From Aquimarina sp. RZ0 (GTDB taxonomy: Bacteria; Bacteroidota; Bacteroidia; Flavobacteriales; Flavobacteriaceae), in assembly GCF_008370685.1 (NCBI RefSeq), contig NZ_VTZU01000059.1, forward strand, positions 1 to 44,298: a stretch of DNA of 44,298 bases, given 5' to 3'. The translations under genes and the position numbers were made by a program. This document shows, piece after piece, positions 8,568 through 17,494 of this stretch (position 1 is the stretch's first letter; each line of letters opens with the position of its first letter). Under the pieces are notes generated by a model, which was not told the DNA's origin, made no database searches, and worked only from the letters and a program-made list of their open reading frames with translations.

Positions 8568-8918
8568 ATGGCGATTATAATAACTGATGAATGTATAAAT
8601 TGTGGTGCCTGTGAACCAGAATGCCCGAATACTGCAATTTATGAAGGTGCAGATGACTGGAGATATGCTGATGGTACAGATTTAGAAGGAGACGTTGTTC
8701 TTCCTGGAGGAAAAGCTGTAAATTCTGAAGAAGCTCAGGAACCTGTAAGTGATGAGCTTTATTATATTGTACCTGATAAATGTACTGAATGTAAAGGTTT
8801 TCATGAAGAACCGCAATGTGCTGCTGTTTGCCCGGTAGATTGTTGTGTACCAGATGAAGATGTGGTAGAAACCGAAGATTTTTTGTTACAAAAACAAGCT
8901 TTTATGCATAAATCATAA
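8568..8918 (+). CDS. 2[4Fe-4S] ferredoxin
   Basis: A 116-residue cytoplasmic electron carrier. The first cluster motif is C9-x2-C12-x2-C15-x3-C19-P; the second is C72-x2-C75-x8-C84-x3-C88-P, with extra Cys92 and Cys93. The long second spacing is that of Allochromatium-type ferredoxins. Between the motifs is an acidic insert of about 50 residues (DDWRYADGTDLEGD...). It stands alone between its own promoter and a terminator. Its redox partner is unknown; the divergent acyl-CoA reductase is a neighbour but not a demonstrated partner. Confidence 0.92.
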   Translation: MAIIITDECINCGACEPECPNTAIYEGADDWRYADGTDLEGDVVLPGGKAVNSEEAQEPVSDELYYIVPDKCTECKGFHEEPQCAAVCPVDCCVPDEDVVETEDFLLQKQAFMHKS

Positions 8919-8943
8919 AAGTATTATTTAATAATTTTATCAA

Positions 8944-8967
8944 AAACCTGTCTGTTTAGACAGGTTT
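8944..8967 (+). terminator. Terminator of the ferredoxin gene
   Basis: A perfect 10-bp stem AAACCTGTCT / AGACAGGTTT with loop GTTT, followed by a T-run, 25 bases after the stop codon. Confidence 0.88.
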
Positions 8968-8968
8968 T

Positions 8969-9001
8969 TTTGTACTCATTTTTTAAATTTTAGTATTTTC
9001 G
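8969..9001 (+). promoter_or_regulatory. Promoter of the outer-membrane barrel gene
   Basis: TTTG (8969-8972), a 21-base spacer, then TATTTTCG (8994-9001), one base from the TAnnTTTG consensus. The -33 box is formed by the end of the T-run of the preceding terminator, so terminator and promoter are fused end to end. Confidence 0.5.
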
Positions 9002-9035
9002 TTAAGAATTACAACCCAAATCTAAACAAGAAATT

Positions 9036-9650
9036 ATGAAAAAAATAGCTGTATTTATTTTATTAGCATTACTATCTGTGAGTTCTTACAGTCAATATCG
9101 GTGGGAAGTTTCTGGAGGTCTTACCAGTTCCAGCTTAGATCTTGGTAATGTTGAAACCAATCGTGGAGTTGGGTTTTATGTAAATGCTGGGTATGGATAT
9201 TTATCCGGTGTTCGTGCTAAGACCAGTTTTGTGTTTTCGCTGGATTTGGTACAACGATCGAGTGAGATTGAAGGTATCGGCGATGTAAAAGCATTACAAG
9301 TGGGATTCAATCCAAAATTTAGATATTTATTTAATAGGGGTAAAGATCGTTTCAGACCTTTTGTTAATGTAGGACCGTCTTTTAGATTCAATACAAGTTT
9401 TGAAATTGGTTCGCAAGAATTAGAAACAGAACAGTATGAACAATTAGTGATAGGTGGTGTCTATGGTGTAGGTTTTTCTCAAATGATAGGAGAGATGTTC
9501 GATATCTTTTTTGAGGCCGGTGCCATGAATGATTTTACGGATAACTTAAAAGATAATGATACTGCAATACTACAAACCGGAAGTAGTAAATTCTTTGATA
9601 TCTATGCAAGAATAGGTGTTCGTTTTAGAATTTATGATGCCAGACGTTAA
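9036..9650 (+). CDS. Outer-membrane beta-barrel protein
   Basis: A 204-residue protein with a signal peptide (MKKIAVFILLALLSVSSYSQ, cleavage near SYSQ). The mature part is all alternating-pattern beta strands rich in aromatic residues and glycine (WEVSGGLTSSSL, GFYVNAGYGYLSG, FRPFVNVGPSFRFNTSF). It ends in the strand FDIYARIGVRFRIYDARR, where Phe/Tyr alternation is typical of a barrel edge. The size fits an eight-stranded OmpA/PorT-like barrel. The specific role is unknown. It has its own promoter and terminator. Confidence 0.78.
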   Translation: MKKIAVFILLALLSVSSYSQYRWEVSGGLTSSSLDLGNVETNRGVGFYVNAGYGYLSGVRAKTSFVFSLDLVQRSSEIEGIGDVKALQVGFNPKFRYLFNRGKDRFRPFVNVGPSFRFNTSFEIGSQELETEQYEQLVIGGVYGVGFSQMIGEMFDIFFEAGAMNDFTDNLKDNDTAILQTGSSKFFDIYARIGVRFRIYDARR

Positions 9651-9672
9651 AAAAATAGTAATAAGATAATGA

Positions 9673-9694
9673 AAATCCCGCTTTTGCGGGATTT
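9673..9694 (+). terminator. Terminator after the barrel gene
   Basis: A 9-bp stem AAATCCCGC / GCGGGATTT with loop TTTT and a following T-run, 22 bases past the stop. Confidence 0.9.
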
Positions 9695-9759
9695 TTTTAT
9701 TTGAGTATATTAATTTTTTGTAAATTAGGTACTTACAAGAAAAATAAAGGAATATACAT

Positions 9760-10635
9760 ATGCCAAATTGGGGATACATACTAATTATTATTCTCGTGTG
9801 CTATCTGGTAGCTAGTATCAGTCTATACTATTTACAGGAGTACTTTATTTTTAAACCGGAAAAACTAGATAAAGACTTTCAATTTCATTATAATAATCAA
9901 ATTACAGAAGAGTATAATCTAGAAACCAGGGATGGAGCAGTTATTAATGGTCTCCATTTTAAAGTTAAAAACCCCAAAGGGGTTGTATTATATTTAAAAG
10001 GAAATTCTAAGAGTATCAGAGGTTGGGGTAAATTTGCTGTAGATTTTACAAGACATCAATATGAGGTAATTATGGTAGATTATCGAGGCTTTGGAAAAAG
10101 TACAGGCAGACGTTCTTTTAAAGCTATAAAAAGAGATCTTCAATTTGTTTATGACAAAATAAGAGAAAAAGTAGATGAAAAATACATTATAGTGTATGGT
10201 AGATCCATGGGATCTGGATTTGCAACAAAACTAGCCTCTATCAATAGTCCAAAAATGTTGATTTTGGACGCTCCCTATTATAGCCTGAGCAAGGTAGCGG
10301 GTAAATTTATTCCTTTTATGCCTATTTCATTGATAATGCGTTATCCGATACCTACCTATAAATGGTTAAAATATGTGAATTGCCCAATTCATATTATACA
10401 TGGTACGCAGGATAAATTAATTCCGTTTAGCTCCAGTATTAAGTTATCAAAAATAAAACCTAAACTCACTCGATTATATACAGTGATTGGCGGAGGTCAT
10501 AAAAATCTGAATAATTTTGAATCATATCACAAAATGCTTGGAGAGATTATTAATTCTAAGGTGAAGAAAATAAATTTATCCAACACGAGTATTGGTATAA
10601 AACATTCTGAAAAAAAAGTAAATGTCCAGACTTAA
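9760..10635 (+). CDS. Membrane-anchored alpha/beta hydrolase (first paralogue)
   Basis: A 291-residue BEM46/ABHD13-like serine hydrolase. An N-terminal membrane helix (~6-26) is followed by the alpha/beta fold. The nucleophile is Ser149 in the elbow G-R-S-M-G; likely partners are Asp218 (HGTQDKLIP) and His247 (GGGHKNL). The usual His-Gly oxyanion-hole motif is LKGN here (Lys80) rather than the FHGN of its neighbour. Its 3' end overlaps the next hydrolase by 14 bases, so the two are translationally coupled. The substrate is unknown; the family includes esterases, thioesterases and peptidases. Confidence 0.85.
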   Translation: MPNWGYILIIILVCYLVASISLYYLQEYFIFKPEKLDKDFQFHYNNQITEEYNLETRDGAVINGLHFKVKNPKGVVLYLKGNSKSIRGWGKFAVDFTRHQYEVIMVDYRGFGKSTGRRSFKAIKRDLQFVYDKIREKVDEKYIIVYGRSMGSGFATKLASINSPKMLILDAPYYSLSKVAGKFIPFMPISLIMRYPIPTYKWLKYVNCPIHIIHGTQDKLIPFSSSIKLSKIKPKLTRLYTVIGGGHKNLNNFESYHKMLGEIINSKVKKINLSNTSIGIKHSEKKVNVQT

Positions 10636-11422
10636 GAAATCTATGTTCTGGATATTTTTGATATATTTTATGGGTCTAAGTTTTGTCTATATTTTTCAAA
10701 AAAAAATTATTTTTCAGTCTAAAAAACTAGCTGCAGAATCTACATTTCAGTTCAACAATCCTTTTGAAGAATTCTTTTTAGAAACAGCTGATGGCGAGCA
10801 GCTGAATGCCGTGCATTTTAAGAATGAAAACCCAAAAGGAATAATTCTATATTTTCATGGTAATAGGGGGAATCTTTCCAGATGGGGAGTTATAACATCT
10901 TTTTTTGCCAGAAAAGAATACGATGTTATTGTCATGGATTATAGAGGTTATGGTAAGAGTACAGGCGAGATAACAGAAAAAAAATTATATAATGATGCCC
11001 AGTTGTTTTATGAATATGTCTTAACAAAATATCCAGAAGATAAGATTATACTCTATGGTAGATCATTAGGTACGGGAATTGCTATAAAGATTGCATCTAT
11101 TAATAAGCCAGGTAATTTGATATTAGAAACTCCATATAATACAATGGAAGAGGTAACTAGGCATTGGTTACCAATTTTTCCGGTAAAAAAATTATTAAAA
11201 TTTAAGTTTCCTTCAAAGGATTTTATCAAAAAAGTTTCTTGCCCGGTGACTATTTATCACGGCACTGATGATAGGGTAGTACCTTATGCTTCTGGGATGA
11301 AGTTATATAATGGGATACCAGCTACAAATAAAGAAATGATTTCTGTAGAAGGAGGATCACATAATAACCTAATTCATTTTGATGAATATACGACTACTAT
11401 TGATCGTATTTTAAAAAAATAA
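10622..11422 (+). CDS. Membrane-anchored alpha/beta hydrolase (second paralogue)
   Basis: A 266-residue paralogue of the upstream gene, with the same N-terminal anchor helix (~8-26). It has a canonical HGN oxyanion motif (His79), the DYRGYGKSTG segment at ~106-115, nucleophile Ser148 in G-R-S-L-G, Asp217 in GTDDRVVP and His247 in GGSHNNL. Tandem duplication is the likely origin of the pair. The start is inside the end of the preceding gene (ATG at 10622). A bidirectional terminator follows. Confidence 0.87.
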   Translation: MSRLKKSMFWIFLIYFMGLSFVYIFQKKIIFQSKKLAAESTFQFNNPFEEFFLETADGEQLNAVHFKNENPKGIILYFHGNRGNLSRWGVITSFFARKEYDVIVMDYRGYGKSTGEITEKKLYNDAQLFYEYVLTKYPEDKIILYGRSLGTGIAIKIASINKPGNLILETPYNTMEEVTRHWLPIFPVKKLLKFKFPSKDFIKKVSCPVTIYHGTDDRVVPYASGMKLYNGIPATNKEMISVEGGSHNNLIHFDEYTTTIDRILKK

Positions 11423-11423
11423 A

Positions 11424-11457
11424 CCGTATTACTCTCTGTAGTTAAGAAGTAATACGG
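11424..11457. terminator. Bidirectional terminator between convergent genes
   Basis: A 10-bp perfect stem CCGTATTACT / AGTAATACGG with a 14-base loop, flanked by an A-run on the left and a T-run on the right. It serves both the hydrolase pair (+) and the TonB receptor (-). Confidence 0.75.
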
Positions 11458-11484
11458 CTCATATTTTTTTAAGTCTGTTATATT

Positions 11485-14343
11485 TTAGAACTTATAATTT
11501 AAGGATAAATTAAGCATAGTTCCTAATTGGCTAAAATGATAGCCGTCGTATGACATCTGAGAATATCTGCCATTAAAAGTGATAAGATTAAAAGCTGTTT
11601 TTTCTGCCGCAGGATCATTAAGTACAGCAGTCCCCGTAGGAGTAAGTGCTTTAAATTCCCATTCTGGTAATACATCAAGTACATTATTGACATTTAGTGC
11701 GATTGTTATTCTTTCAGTCGCATTATAATTAATGGCTAGATCCGTTACTACTTTGGTCATGAATTCTACACCCAGATCAGACCCTCCATCACTGTCATCA
11801 GCATTACCACCAACTAGAGATTCTAAATTTTGCAAGCCTTGATTTCTAAATTTGGTAGGACCAAACAAAGTGTTATTCAATGAAAATCCAAATTTACCAA
11901 TATCGTAATTAGCTCCCAGGATTGCTTTAAATTCTGGTCTTGAAGTAAAAAATAAGGCTTCTTGAGTATCATTTACTACAGATTGACCTGCTTGTTCTAC
12001 GAGTATAGGGTTATTAACAGCCCCGTCTCTCTCATTTTGGAGTGTATAATTAGCAGATAAGCTAAAGTTAAGTTTTCCTGGTCCTAATTCTATATTTTTG
12101 TAATTAGCAACCAAATCAATCCCGGAAGTTCTGGTATCAATTGCATTGACAAAAAAGCTTACATCAGATAAGTTATTATCTCTAAGTACATCATCTAAAG
12201 ATGTTGTACCAATGTTATTACCATTAGCATCTAGTTCTGTAGCCCCAATTTCTGTACTCAAAACTATTCTATCTCTAACTTCAATATTGTAATAATCGAT
12301 AGTAAAGTTTATGTTTTTATTGATTTTGGCTCCAATACCTACCGTAATATTCGTAGACTCTTCTGCATCTAGCTGTGGGATATCTAATAATCTGGCTTGT
12401 GGAGAAACATTATTAACTAATCCTCCTACTTGAATTCCCTGACCGGGAACAAAAGAAAACTGAGCTCTTTGTGTATATATTTGATGCAAGGTAGGAGCTC
12501 TGAATCCTGTTGATATAGACCCGCGAAGTGTAAGCTTATCTTCTAAAAATTTGTAACGAGAACTTAGTTTCCAAACAAAAGCTTCACCAAAATCACTATA
12601 ATCTTCAAGTCTCGCGGTTCCGTTAATTAAAAAATCTTTTGTAATGTCTGCCGAAATATCAAAATATCCCCCAAAATTGTATCGATTAAATTTACCAGAA
12701 TTTTCTGGTCGATTACCTCCAAAAGAATCAGAACCACCACCATCATAAGATGCGAGGTTTCCTTCTATAATTTCAAAAACTTCGGTTCTGAACTCAGCAC
12801 CAACACCAATACTAACATAATCAGAAATAGTTTTTGCAATATCAATATTTCCTACGCTATGTGTAAATTTAGTTCCTCCCGGATCAAATGATAATGGGCT
12901 GTTTTCTCTATACAAATCTGTACCTCCAATTACCTCGCCAGGGTCGACAATACCATCCGAGTTTGCATCGTCCCAGGTCAAAGGTGATAATACAGTATTA
13001 CCATTATGGGTGTTATTCACAGAATATGCCTGAGAATTTCCTCCAGTGGTATAACTAAGGTCATAATTCCAACCATTTTTTTTGGTTTTATATCCTATAG
13101 TGGCATTGTAATCATTTAGATCACCTTCAAAAGTTGGAAGATACCCATCATATGCGCCACCTGGTCCATTCGGAAAAAAATCTGATAAATACGGAAAATC
13201 CTGAATATCTCTCCAATAGGGAGTTCTGTAATTAGCAAAACTATTTACTTTTTTATAAACATAGGCAGCATTCATATAGATATCAGTATTTTCGTTAAGA
13301 GTATATCCTCCATTAACCAAAAATTTTGCAGCTGCTGTTTCTGGTGATCCATTAATATTTCCTGCGTCGGGGCGTCTAGCCAGGAAATTATTGATGTCTT
13401 CCAATCTTTCGCCAACTCTTGTTCCTCCAAAATCTGCAAATTCTCCTTCTGCATCCACGTCTCCCGGGCGATTAGATAAACTTACCTTAGAAAAATCTAC
13501 AGTGTAGTTAAAAAAACCTTGATCTTCTCCAATAGAAGTTCCGTTATTTACACTGATACCTATGGTCTCCCCATCTCCTTCAGAAGTGATACCTGTCCTT
13601 AAGGTTGCGTAACCATCCTTGTAACTATCTTTAAGAATAATGTTCATTACACCAGCGATCGCATCAGATCCGTATTGGGCAGAAGCACCATCCCGTAGTA
13701 TTTCTACACGTTTGATTGCATCTGTAGGTATTGCAGAAATATCAGACCCGGTTTCTCCTCTACCAGGAGAAGTCTGTGTGTATAACAATGAACTAAGATT
13801 TTTACGTTTTCCATTGATAAGAATCAATGTTCTACTAGGTCCCATGTTTCTTATTTCATAAGGGTCTAATAGTGAAGTAGCATCGTTAACAGGTGTCTGT
13901 ACAGTATTAAAAGACGGGATTTTGTACTGTAATGCCTTGTCAAAAGTGATTTGTCCTGTAGAAGCTAGTTCTTTTGCAGGAAGTACATCAACAGGAAGAG
14001 AAGATGTTGTATTACTTCTTGGTAATGCTCTAGAACCTACCAGGATAATTTCATCAAGCTGCGAACCACTGATCATTGTAATATCAATAACTGTCTGGGT
14101 TCCTACTTTTACCTCTTTACTTTCAAATCCAATAAAGCTAAAAACTAAAATATCTTCTGGGGTTGCTTCAATAGTATATAAGCCATTAAAATCAGAAGAT
14201 GTACCACTATTTGTACTTTTTATAATAATATTTACTCCAGGCAAAGGTTGACCTTCTGCGTCGGTAATTGTTCCCGTGACAGTAGTCTGAGCAAACAAAA
14301 TATTGATAAAAAGAGTAAATAAGATGAATGTGAATTTTTTCAT
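11485..14343 (-). CDS. TonB-dependent receptor with carboxypeptidase-like N-domain
   Basis: A 952-residue outer-membrane active transporter. A signal peptide (~1-18, ending FAQ) precedes a CarboxypepD_reg-like domain (TVTGTITDAEGQPLPGVNI, ~20-95). The plug follows at ~110-235 (VDVLPAKELAS, RNMGPSRTLILINGKRKN, IKRVEILRDGASAQYGSDAIAGVMNIILK), then a 22-strand barrel ending in LNLSLNYKF. No SusD partner follows, so it is not a classical SusC. It is clearly related to the receptor at 31387-34017, and both stand alone on the minus strand. The substrate is unknown; siderophores, cofactors and small oligomers are possible. Confidence 0.9.
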   Translation of the reverse strand: MKKFTFILFTLFINILFAQTTVTGTITDAEGQPLPGVNIIIKSTNSGTSSDFNGLYTIEATPEDILVFSFIGFESKEVKVGTQTVIDITMISGSQLDEIILVGSRALPRSNTTSSLPVDVLPAKELASTGQITFDKALQYKIPSFNTVQTPVNDATSLLDPYEIRNMGPSRTLILINGKRKNLSSLLYTQTSPGRGETGSDISAIPTDAIKRVEILRDGASAQYGSDAIAGVMNIILKDSYKDGYATLRTGITSEGDGETIGISVNNGTSIGEDQGFFNYTVDFSKVSLSNRPGDVDAEGEFADFGGTRVGERLEDINNFLARRPDAGNINGSPETAAAKFLVNGGYTLNENTDIYMNAAYVYKKVNSFANYRTPYWRDIQDFPYLSDFFPNGPGGAYDGYLPTFEGDLNDYNATIGYKTKKNGWNYDLSYTTGGNSQAYSVNNTHNGNTVLSPLTWDDANSDGIVDPGEVIGGTDLYRENSPLSFDPGGTKFTHSVGNIDIAKTISDYVSIGVGAEFRTEVFEIIEGNLASYDGGGSDSFGGNRPENSGKFNRYNFGGYFDISADITKDFLINGTARLEDYSDFGEAFVWKLSSRYKFLEDKLTLRGSISTGFRAPTLHQIYTQRAQFSFVPGQGIQVGGLVNNVSPQARLLDIPQLDAEESTNITVGIGAKINKNINFTIDYYNIEVRDRIVLSTEIGATELDANGNNIGTTSLDDVLRDNNLSDVSFFVNAIDTRTSGIDLVANYKNIELGPGKLNFSLSANYTLQNERDGAVNNPILVEQAGQSVVNDTQEALFFTSRPEFKAILGANYDIGKFGFSLNNTLFGPTKFRNQGLQNLESLVGGNADDSDGGSDLGVEFMTKVVTDLAINYNATERITIALNVNNVLDVLPEWEFKALTPTGTAVLNDPAAEKTAFNLITFNGRYSQMSYDGYHFSQLGTMLNLSLNYKF

Positions 14344-14795
14344 ATATGAGTAATTAAAATTGGTTTATGCGCCTAAATATATCTATAAAATATTGAAGAA
14401 ATCTCTATAAGAATTATATTATTAATTATTTAGTGAATAATTAGTAAAACATTTAAAAAGTCAATTATACTTGTTGTTTATTACACATATCGAAATAGTT
14501 TTTTAACCTTTAAGAGATCTCGATAAAAGCTATTATTATTTCTTGATTTGAATTTTATACTTAAATACTACTTATTTCTTGTTGTTTTTAAGTACAGGTT
14601 TTTCAAAATTATCGATCTGATTAGGTTTTTTTTCTATTAAAATAAAAAGGGAGGTACTACTATATCTCAATAATTATTCATTAAACGCATAGAATTTGAC
14701 TTTATAGTGTCATTAAGCTGTTTTTATATCTTATAATTTTACATGAATGAAAAAATTATGGATGAAAAATAGGGAATTCATCTGTTAAGATTATA
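14344..14795. other. Divergent AT-rich intergenic region
   Basis: 452 bases between divergent TonB-receptor and GH130 genes. It must hold both promoters. No repeat, gene or clean -33/-7 pair stands out. Confidence 0.5.
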
Positions 14796-15911
14796 ATGAC
14801 AAAAAATAAGGAAAAAAAGGAAGTTTTAGAACTTCTAAACAAAAAAGAAATGAATAGCGTTAAAAGTAAACAACAAGAGGTAGGAATGATTCGATTAAAA
14901 AAATATAAAAACAATCCTGTTTTAAAACCTAATCCAGAAAATGACTGGGAAAATCTAGTCGTTTGTAATCCTGGTGTATGGTATGAAAATGGAGTATTCT
15001 CAATGCTTTACAGAGCAGCAGGTAATGATAAGGAGCATTATATAAGATTTGGTTTAGCAACGAGTACTGATGGGGTTAATTTTACTAGAGTTTCGGATGA
15101 ACCTGTATTTTATCCCAGTTCTGATGGTCCGGATATGGGTGGTGTAGAAGATGCTCGTATTGTTAAATTTGATGATGAGTTTTATATTACCTATGCGTAT
15201 AGACCTTTTCCTCCAGGACAATATTGGAAGTTTGATCATGATGTTGTCTTGCTTCCGAAATCAGGGGAAAACACACCTTTGGTTTATAAAAATAATATTG
15301 CCAATTCTGGATTGGCGATTTCAAAAGATTTGAGGAATTTTAAACGGTTGGGAAGGATTACAACCTCTAATTTAGATGACCGAGATGTCATCCTGTTTCC
15401 AGAAAAGATACATAATAAATTTGTGATGTTACATCGACCCAAGGAATGGATAGGTGAGGAGTACGGAGTAGATAATCCTGCTATCTGGATACGATTTTCT
15501 GAAGATTTAATGGTCTGGGAAGAAAAAAGTGTTTTACTTTTGAGGGGAATTAATGGAACTTGGGAAGAAAAAATCGGAGGAAGTACACCGCCATTAAAAA
15601 CCAAAGATGGCTGGCTGGTAATTTATCACGGAGTAGAAAATGGAGGACAAGGGTATTATAGAGTAGGTGCTGCCCTCTTAGATCTTGAAGACCCGACAAA
15701 AGTAATAGGAAGATTAAAAGACTGGATTATGGAGCCAGAACACGATTATGAAATAGAAGGATATTATAATGGATGTGTGTTTCCTACAGGAAATACTATT
15801 ATAGATGACACCTTATATGTATACTATGGAGCAGCTGATAAATATATTGGTCTTGCAACTTGTGACATAAATGTACTTCTAAAACAGCTTAACGATAGTT
15901 TTAATGTATAG
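14796..15911 (+). CDS. GH130 glycoside phosphorylase (beta-mannoside type)
   Basis: A 371-residue five-bladed beta-propeller of family GH130, without signal peptide, so cytoplasmic. Family marks are NPVLKPNPENDWE (~40-52), VVCNPGVWY (~55-63), GGVEDARI (115-122) with the candidate catalytic Asp119, FPEKI...MLHRP (201-215), GGSTPP (261-266) and YYGAADKYIGLAT near the end. Arg196, Lys204, His213-Arg214 and His279 sit where phosphate-binding residues occur in GH130 phosphorylases, favouring phosphorolysis over hydrolysis. The likely product is mannose-1-phosphate from a beta-mannoside. A start at Met31 (14886) is an alternative. It overlaps the next gene by 8 bases. Confidence 0.88.
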   Translation: MTKNKEKKEVLELLNKKEMNSVKSKQQEVGMIRLKKYKNNPVLKPNPENDWENLVVCNPGVWYENGVFSMLYRAAGNDKEHYIRFGLATSTDGVNFTRVSDEPVFYPSSDGPDMGGVEDARIVKFDDEFYITYAYRPFPPGQYWKFDHDVVLLPKSGENTPLVYKNNIANSGLAISKDLRNFKRLGRITTSNLDDRDVILFPEKIHNKFVMLHRPKEWIGEEYGVDNPAIWIRFSEDLMVWEEKSVLLLRGINGTWEEKIGGSTPPLKTKDGWLVIYHGVENGGQGYYRVGAALLDLEDPTKVIGRLKDWIMEPEHDYEIEGYYNGCVFPTGNTIIDDTLYVYYGAADKYIGLATCDINVLLKQLNDSFNV

Positions 15912-17460
15912 GATTATATTTTCACTTTTATTTTTTTTTAATACAAATGTTTTTTGTCAAGAAAAGATAGGAAACAATATTCCGGAAATTTCTTTTTTGG
16001 AGGATAATACAATTGATGCTCCATTTATAGGTCACGGTGTGCAATGGTCAGCCTATCCTCATGCAGATTCAGACACGGCAGAATGGGGATTATTAATGAC
16101 AGATGATAAGTGGAAAGAATTGTATAAGAGACTGGATTATCTACAACCTCATATCATAAGGGTAATGGATGTTGCATCCTGGCGTTATTATAAAGGATTG
16201 GATACTGAGGGTGTACCTATCATAGATTATAATACTCAAGAAGTAAGGAGTCTATATAAATTACTCGATTATTGCCAGCACAAAAATATTAAAGTCTTAT
16301 TTGGAGAATGGGGAACTCCTGGTTTCTGGAATAAAGATAAAAGTATTCCTGGTATTTATCGTGCAGATGATGATCGCTGGATTTCAATGATAATAGGATA
16401 TCTTAAACATCTCATAATCGATAAAGGATATACTTGTATTGCATATTATAATTTGGTGAATGAGCCTAATGGGTTTTGGGCATCTACCGATGGGGATTGG
16501 GATCAATGGAGCAAGGGTTTTCTTAAATTAGACGCTGCTCTTAGAAAAAATGATTTATTAAAATATGTAAAATTAGTGGGGCCTGATGCCGTGGTTCAAT
16601 GGGATCATCCCACACACCCAAAGAAGGCTTTGGATTGGGTATACTCGACGATTCATGAATTAGGTAGTGTAAATGCTATGTTTGATATTCATATGTATGC
16701 AGATCAACAATTGGTACGAACAGGAAATCTTGAACAATTTTTATCTCCAATGCATGAGGCTGCAAAAGATAAGAAAAAACCATTTATTCTTGGGGAATTA
16801 GGAATGAAGTATACAGGAGAATTAGCTGTAGAAAATAAAAAAAGAGGAAAAGCAGACCCTCAAGCAGGAGCAGATGATTCATCCATGTTTGTGTATGATT
16901 ATTTCTATGGTGTTGATATGGCTGACGCTACAATACAAAGTATGCTAGCTGGTTTTGGGAGTGCTATTGCATGGGATCTGGATGATGCCATGCATACCGT
17001 GGATGATAAGGGAGATAAAACGCAGTTAAAAAAGTGGGGGATGTGGAATATTTTAGGTGAAGAATTATACAACAATCCAAAAGATTTAGTGCCTAGACCC
17101 TGGTCTTATGTTTGGACTCTATTATGCAATCTATTACCTCCGGATTCAATAATTATAAAAGCTAAGAGCTCGCTAAATGATAAAAGCGTGCGGTGTGTTG
17201 CAGCAAAAAAAGATATCGATTTTACAGCTATTGTAGTTAACCAGTCTAAGCAATTAAAAAAATACTATCTACGTACAGATGTTGATACCCTTCCAGAAAA
17301 GTTGTATTTGTATGAATATTCCGAAAATTATAGACCAGTCAATAAAGATAACTTTCCTGTATATTCAAAAGTTTTAAAATATAAAAGTACAGAAGGAGGT
17401 ATATATCTAGAAATAAAGCCTAATAGTGTAGTTTTTGTAAGCACTATTTTGGTCAATTGA
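15904..17460 (+). CDS. Clan GH-A (GH5-like) glycoside hydrolase, periplasmic
   Basis: A 518-residue retaining (beta/alpha)8-barrel hydrolase. A signal peptide (~1-19, MYRIIFSLLFFFNTNVFCQ) directs export. Acid/base Glu187 lies in the LVNEPNG motif and nucleophile Glu298 in ILGELG; His263 in FDIHMY is the usual clan GH-A active-site histidine. A C-terminal beta-sandwich (~430-518) follows the barrel. It is paralogous to the enzyme at 26410 (shared HGVQW.AYP, KRLDY, NEPN). The subfamily cannot be fixed by eye. The start overlaps the GH130 stop by 8 bases, so both are co-translated. It likely trims oligosaccharides in the periplasm. A lipoprotein reading (NVFC) is possible but a poor lipobox. Confidence 0.82.
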   Translation: MYRIIFSLLFFFNTNVFCQEKIGNNIPEISFLEDNTIDAPFIGHGVQWSAYPHADSDTAEWGLLMTDDKWKELYKRLDYLQPHIIRVMDVASWRYYKGLDTEGVPIIDYNTQEVRSLYKLLDYCQHKNIKVLFGEWGTPGFWNKDKSIPGIYRADDDRWISMIIGYLKHLIIDKGYTCIAYYNLVNEPNGFWASTDGDWDQWSKGFLKLDAALRKNDLLKYVKLVGPDAVVQWDHPTHPKKALDWVYSTIHELGSVNAMFDIHMYADQQLVRTGNLEQFLSPMHEAAKDKKKPFILGELGMKYTGELAVENKKRGKADPQAGADDSSMFVYDYFYGVDMADATIQSMLAGFGSAIAWDLDDAMHTVDDKGDKTQLKKWGMWNILGEELYNNPKDLVPRPWSYVWTLLCNLLPPDSIIIKAKSSLNDKSVRCVAAKKDIDFTAIVVNQSKQLKKYYLRTDVDTLPEKLYLYEYSENYRPVNKDNFPVYSKVLKYKSTEGGIYLEIKPNSVVFVSTILVN

Positions 17461-17494
17461 TTTTTAATGATATAATTCAGTTTTAAAATACAGA

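Noticed and set aside
15904..15960. Lipoprotein signal in the first GH-A enzyme
   Set aside because: NVFC is a poor lipobox, lacking the Leu at -3 and small residue at -1; cleavage by the ordinary signal peptidase is more likely.
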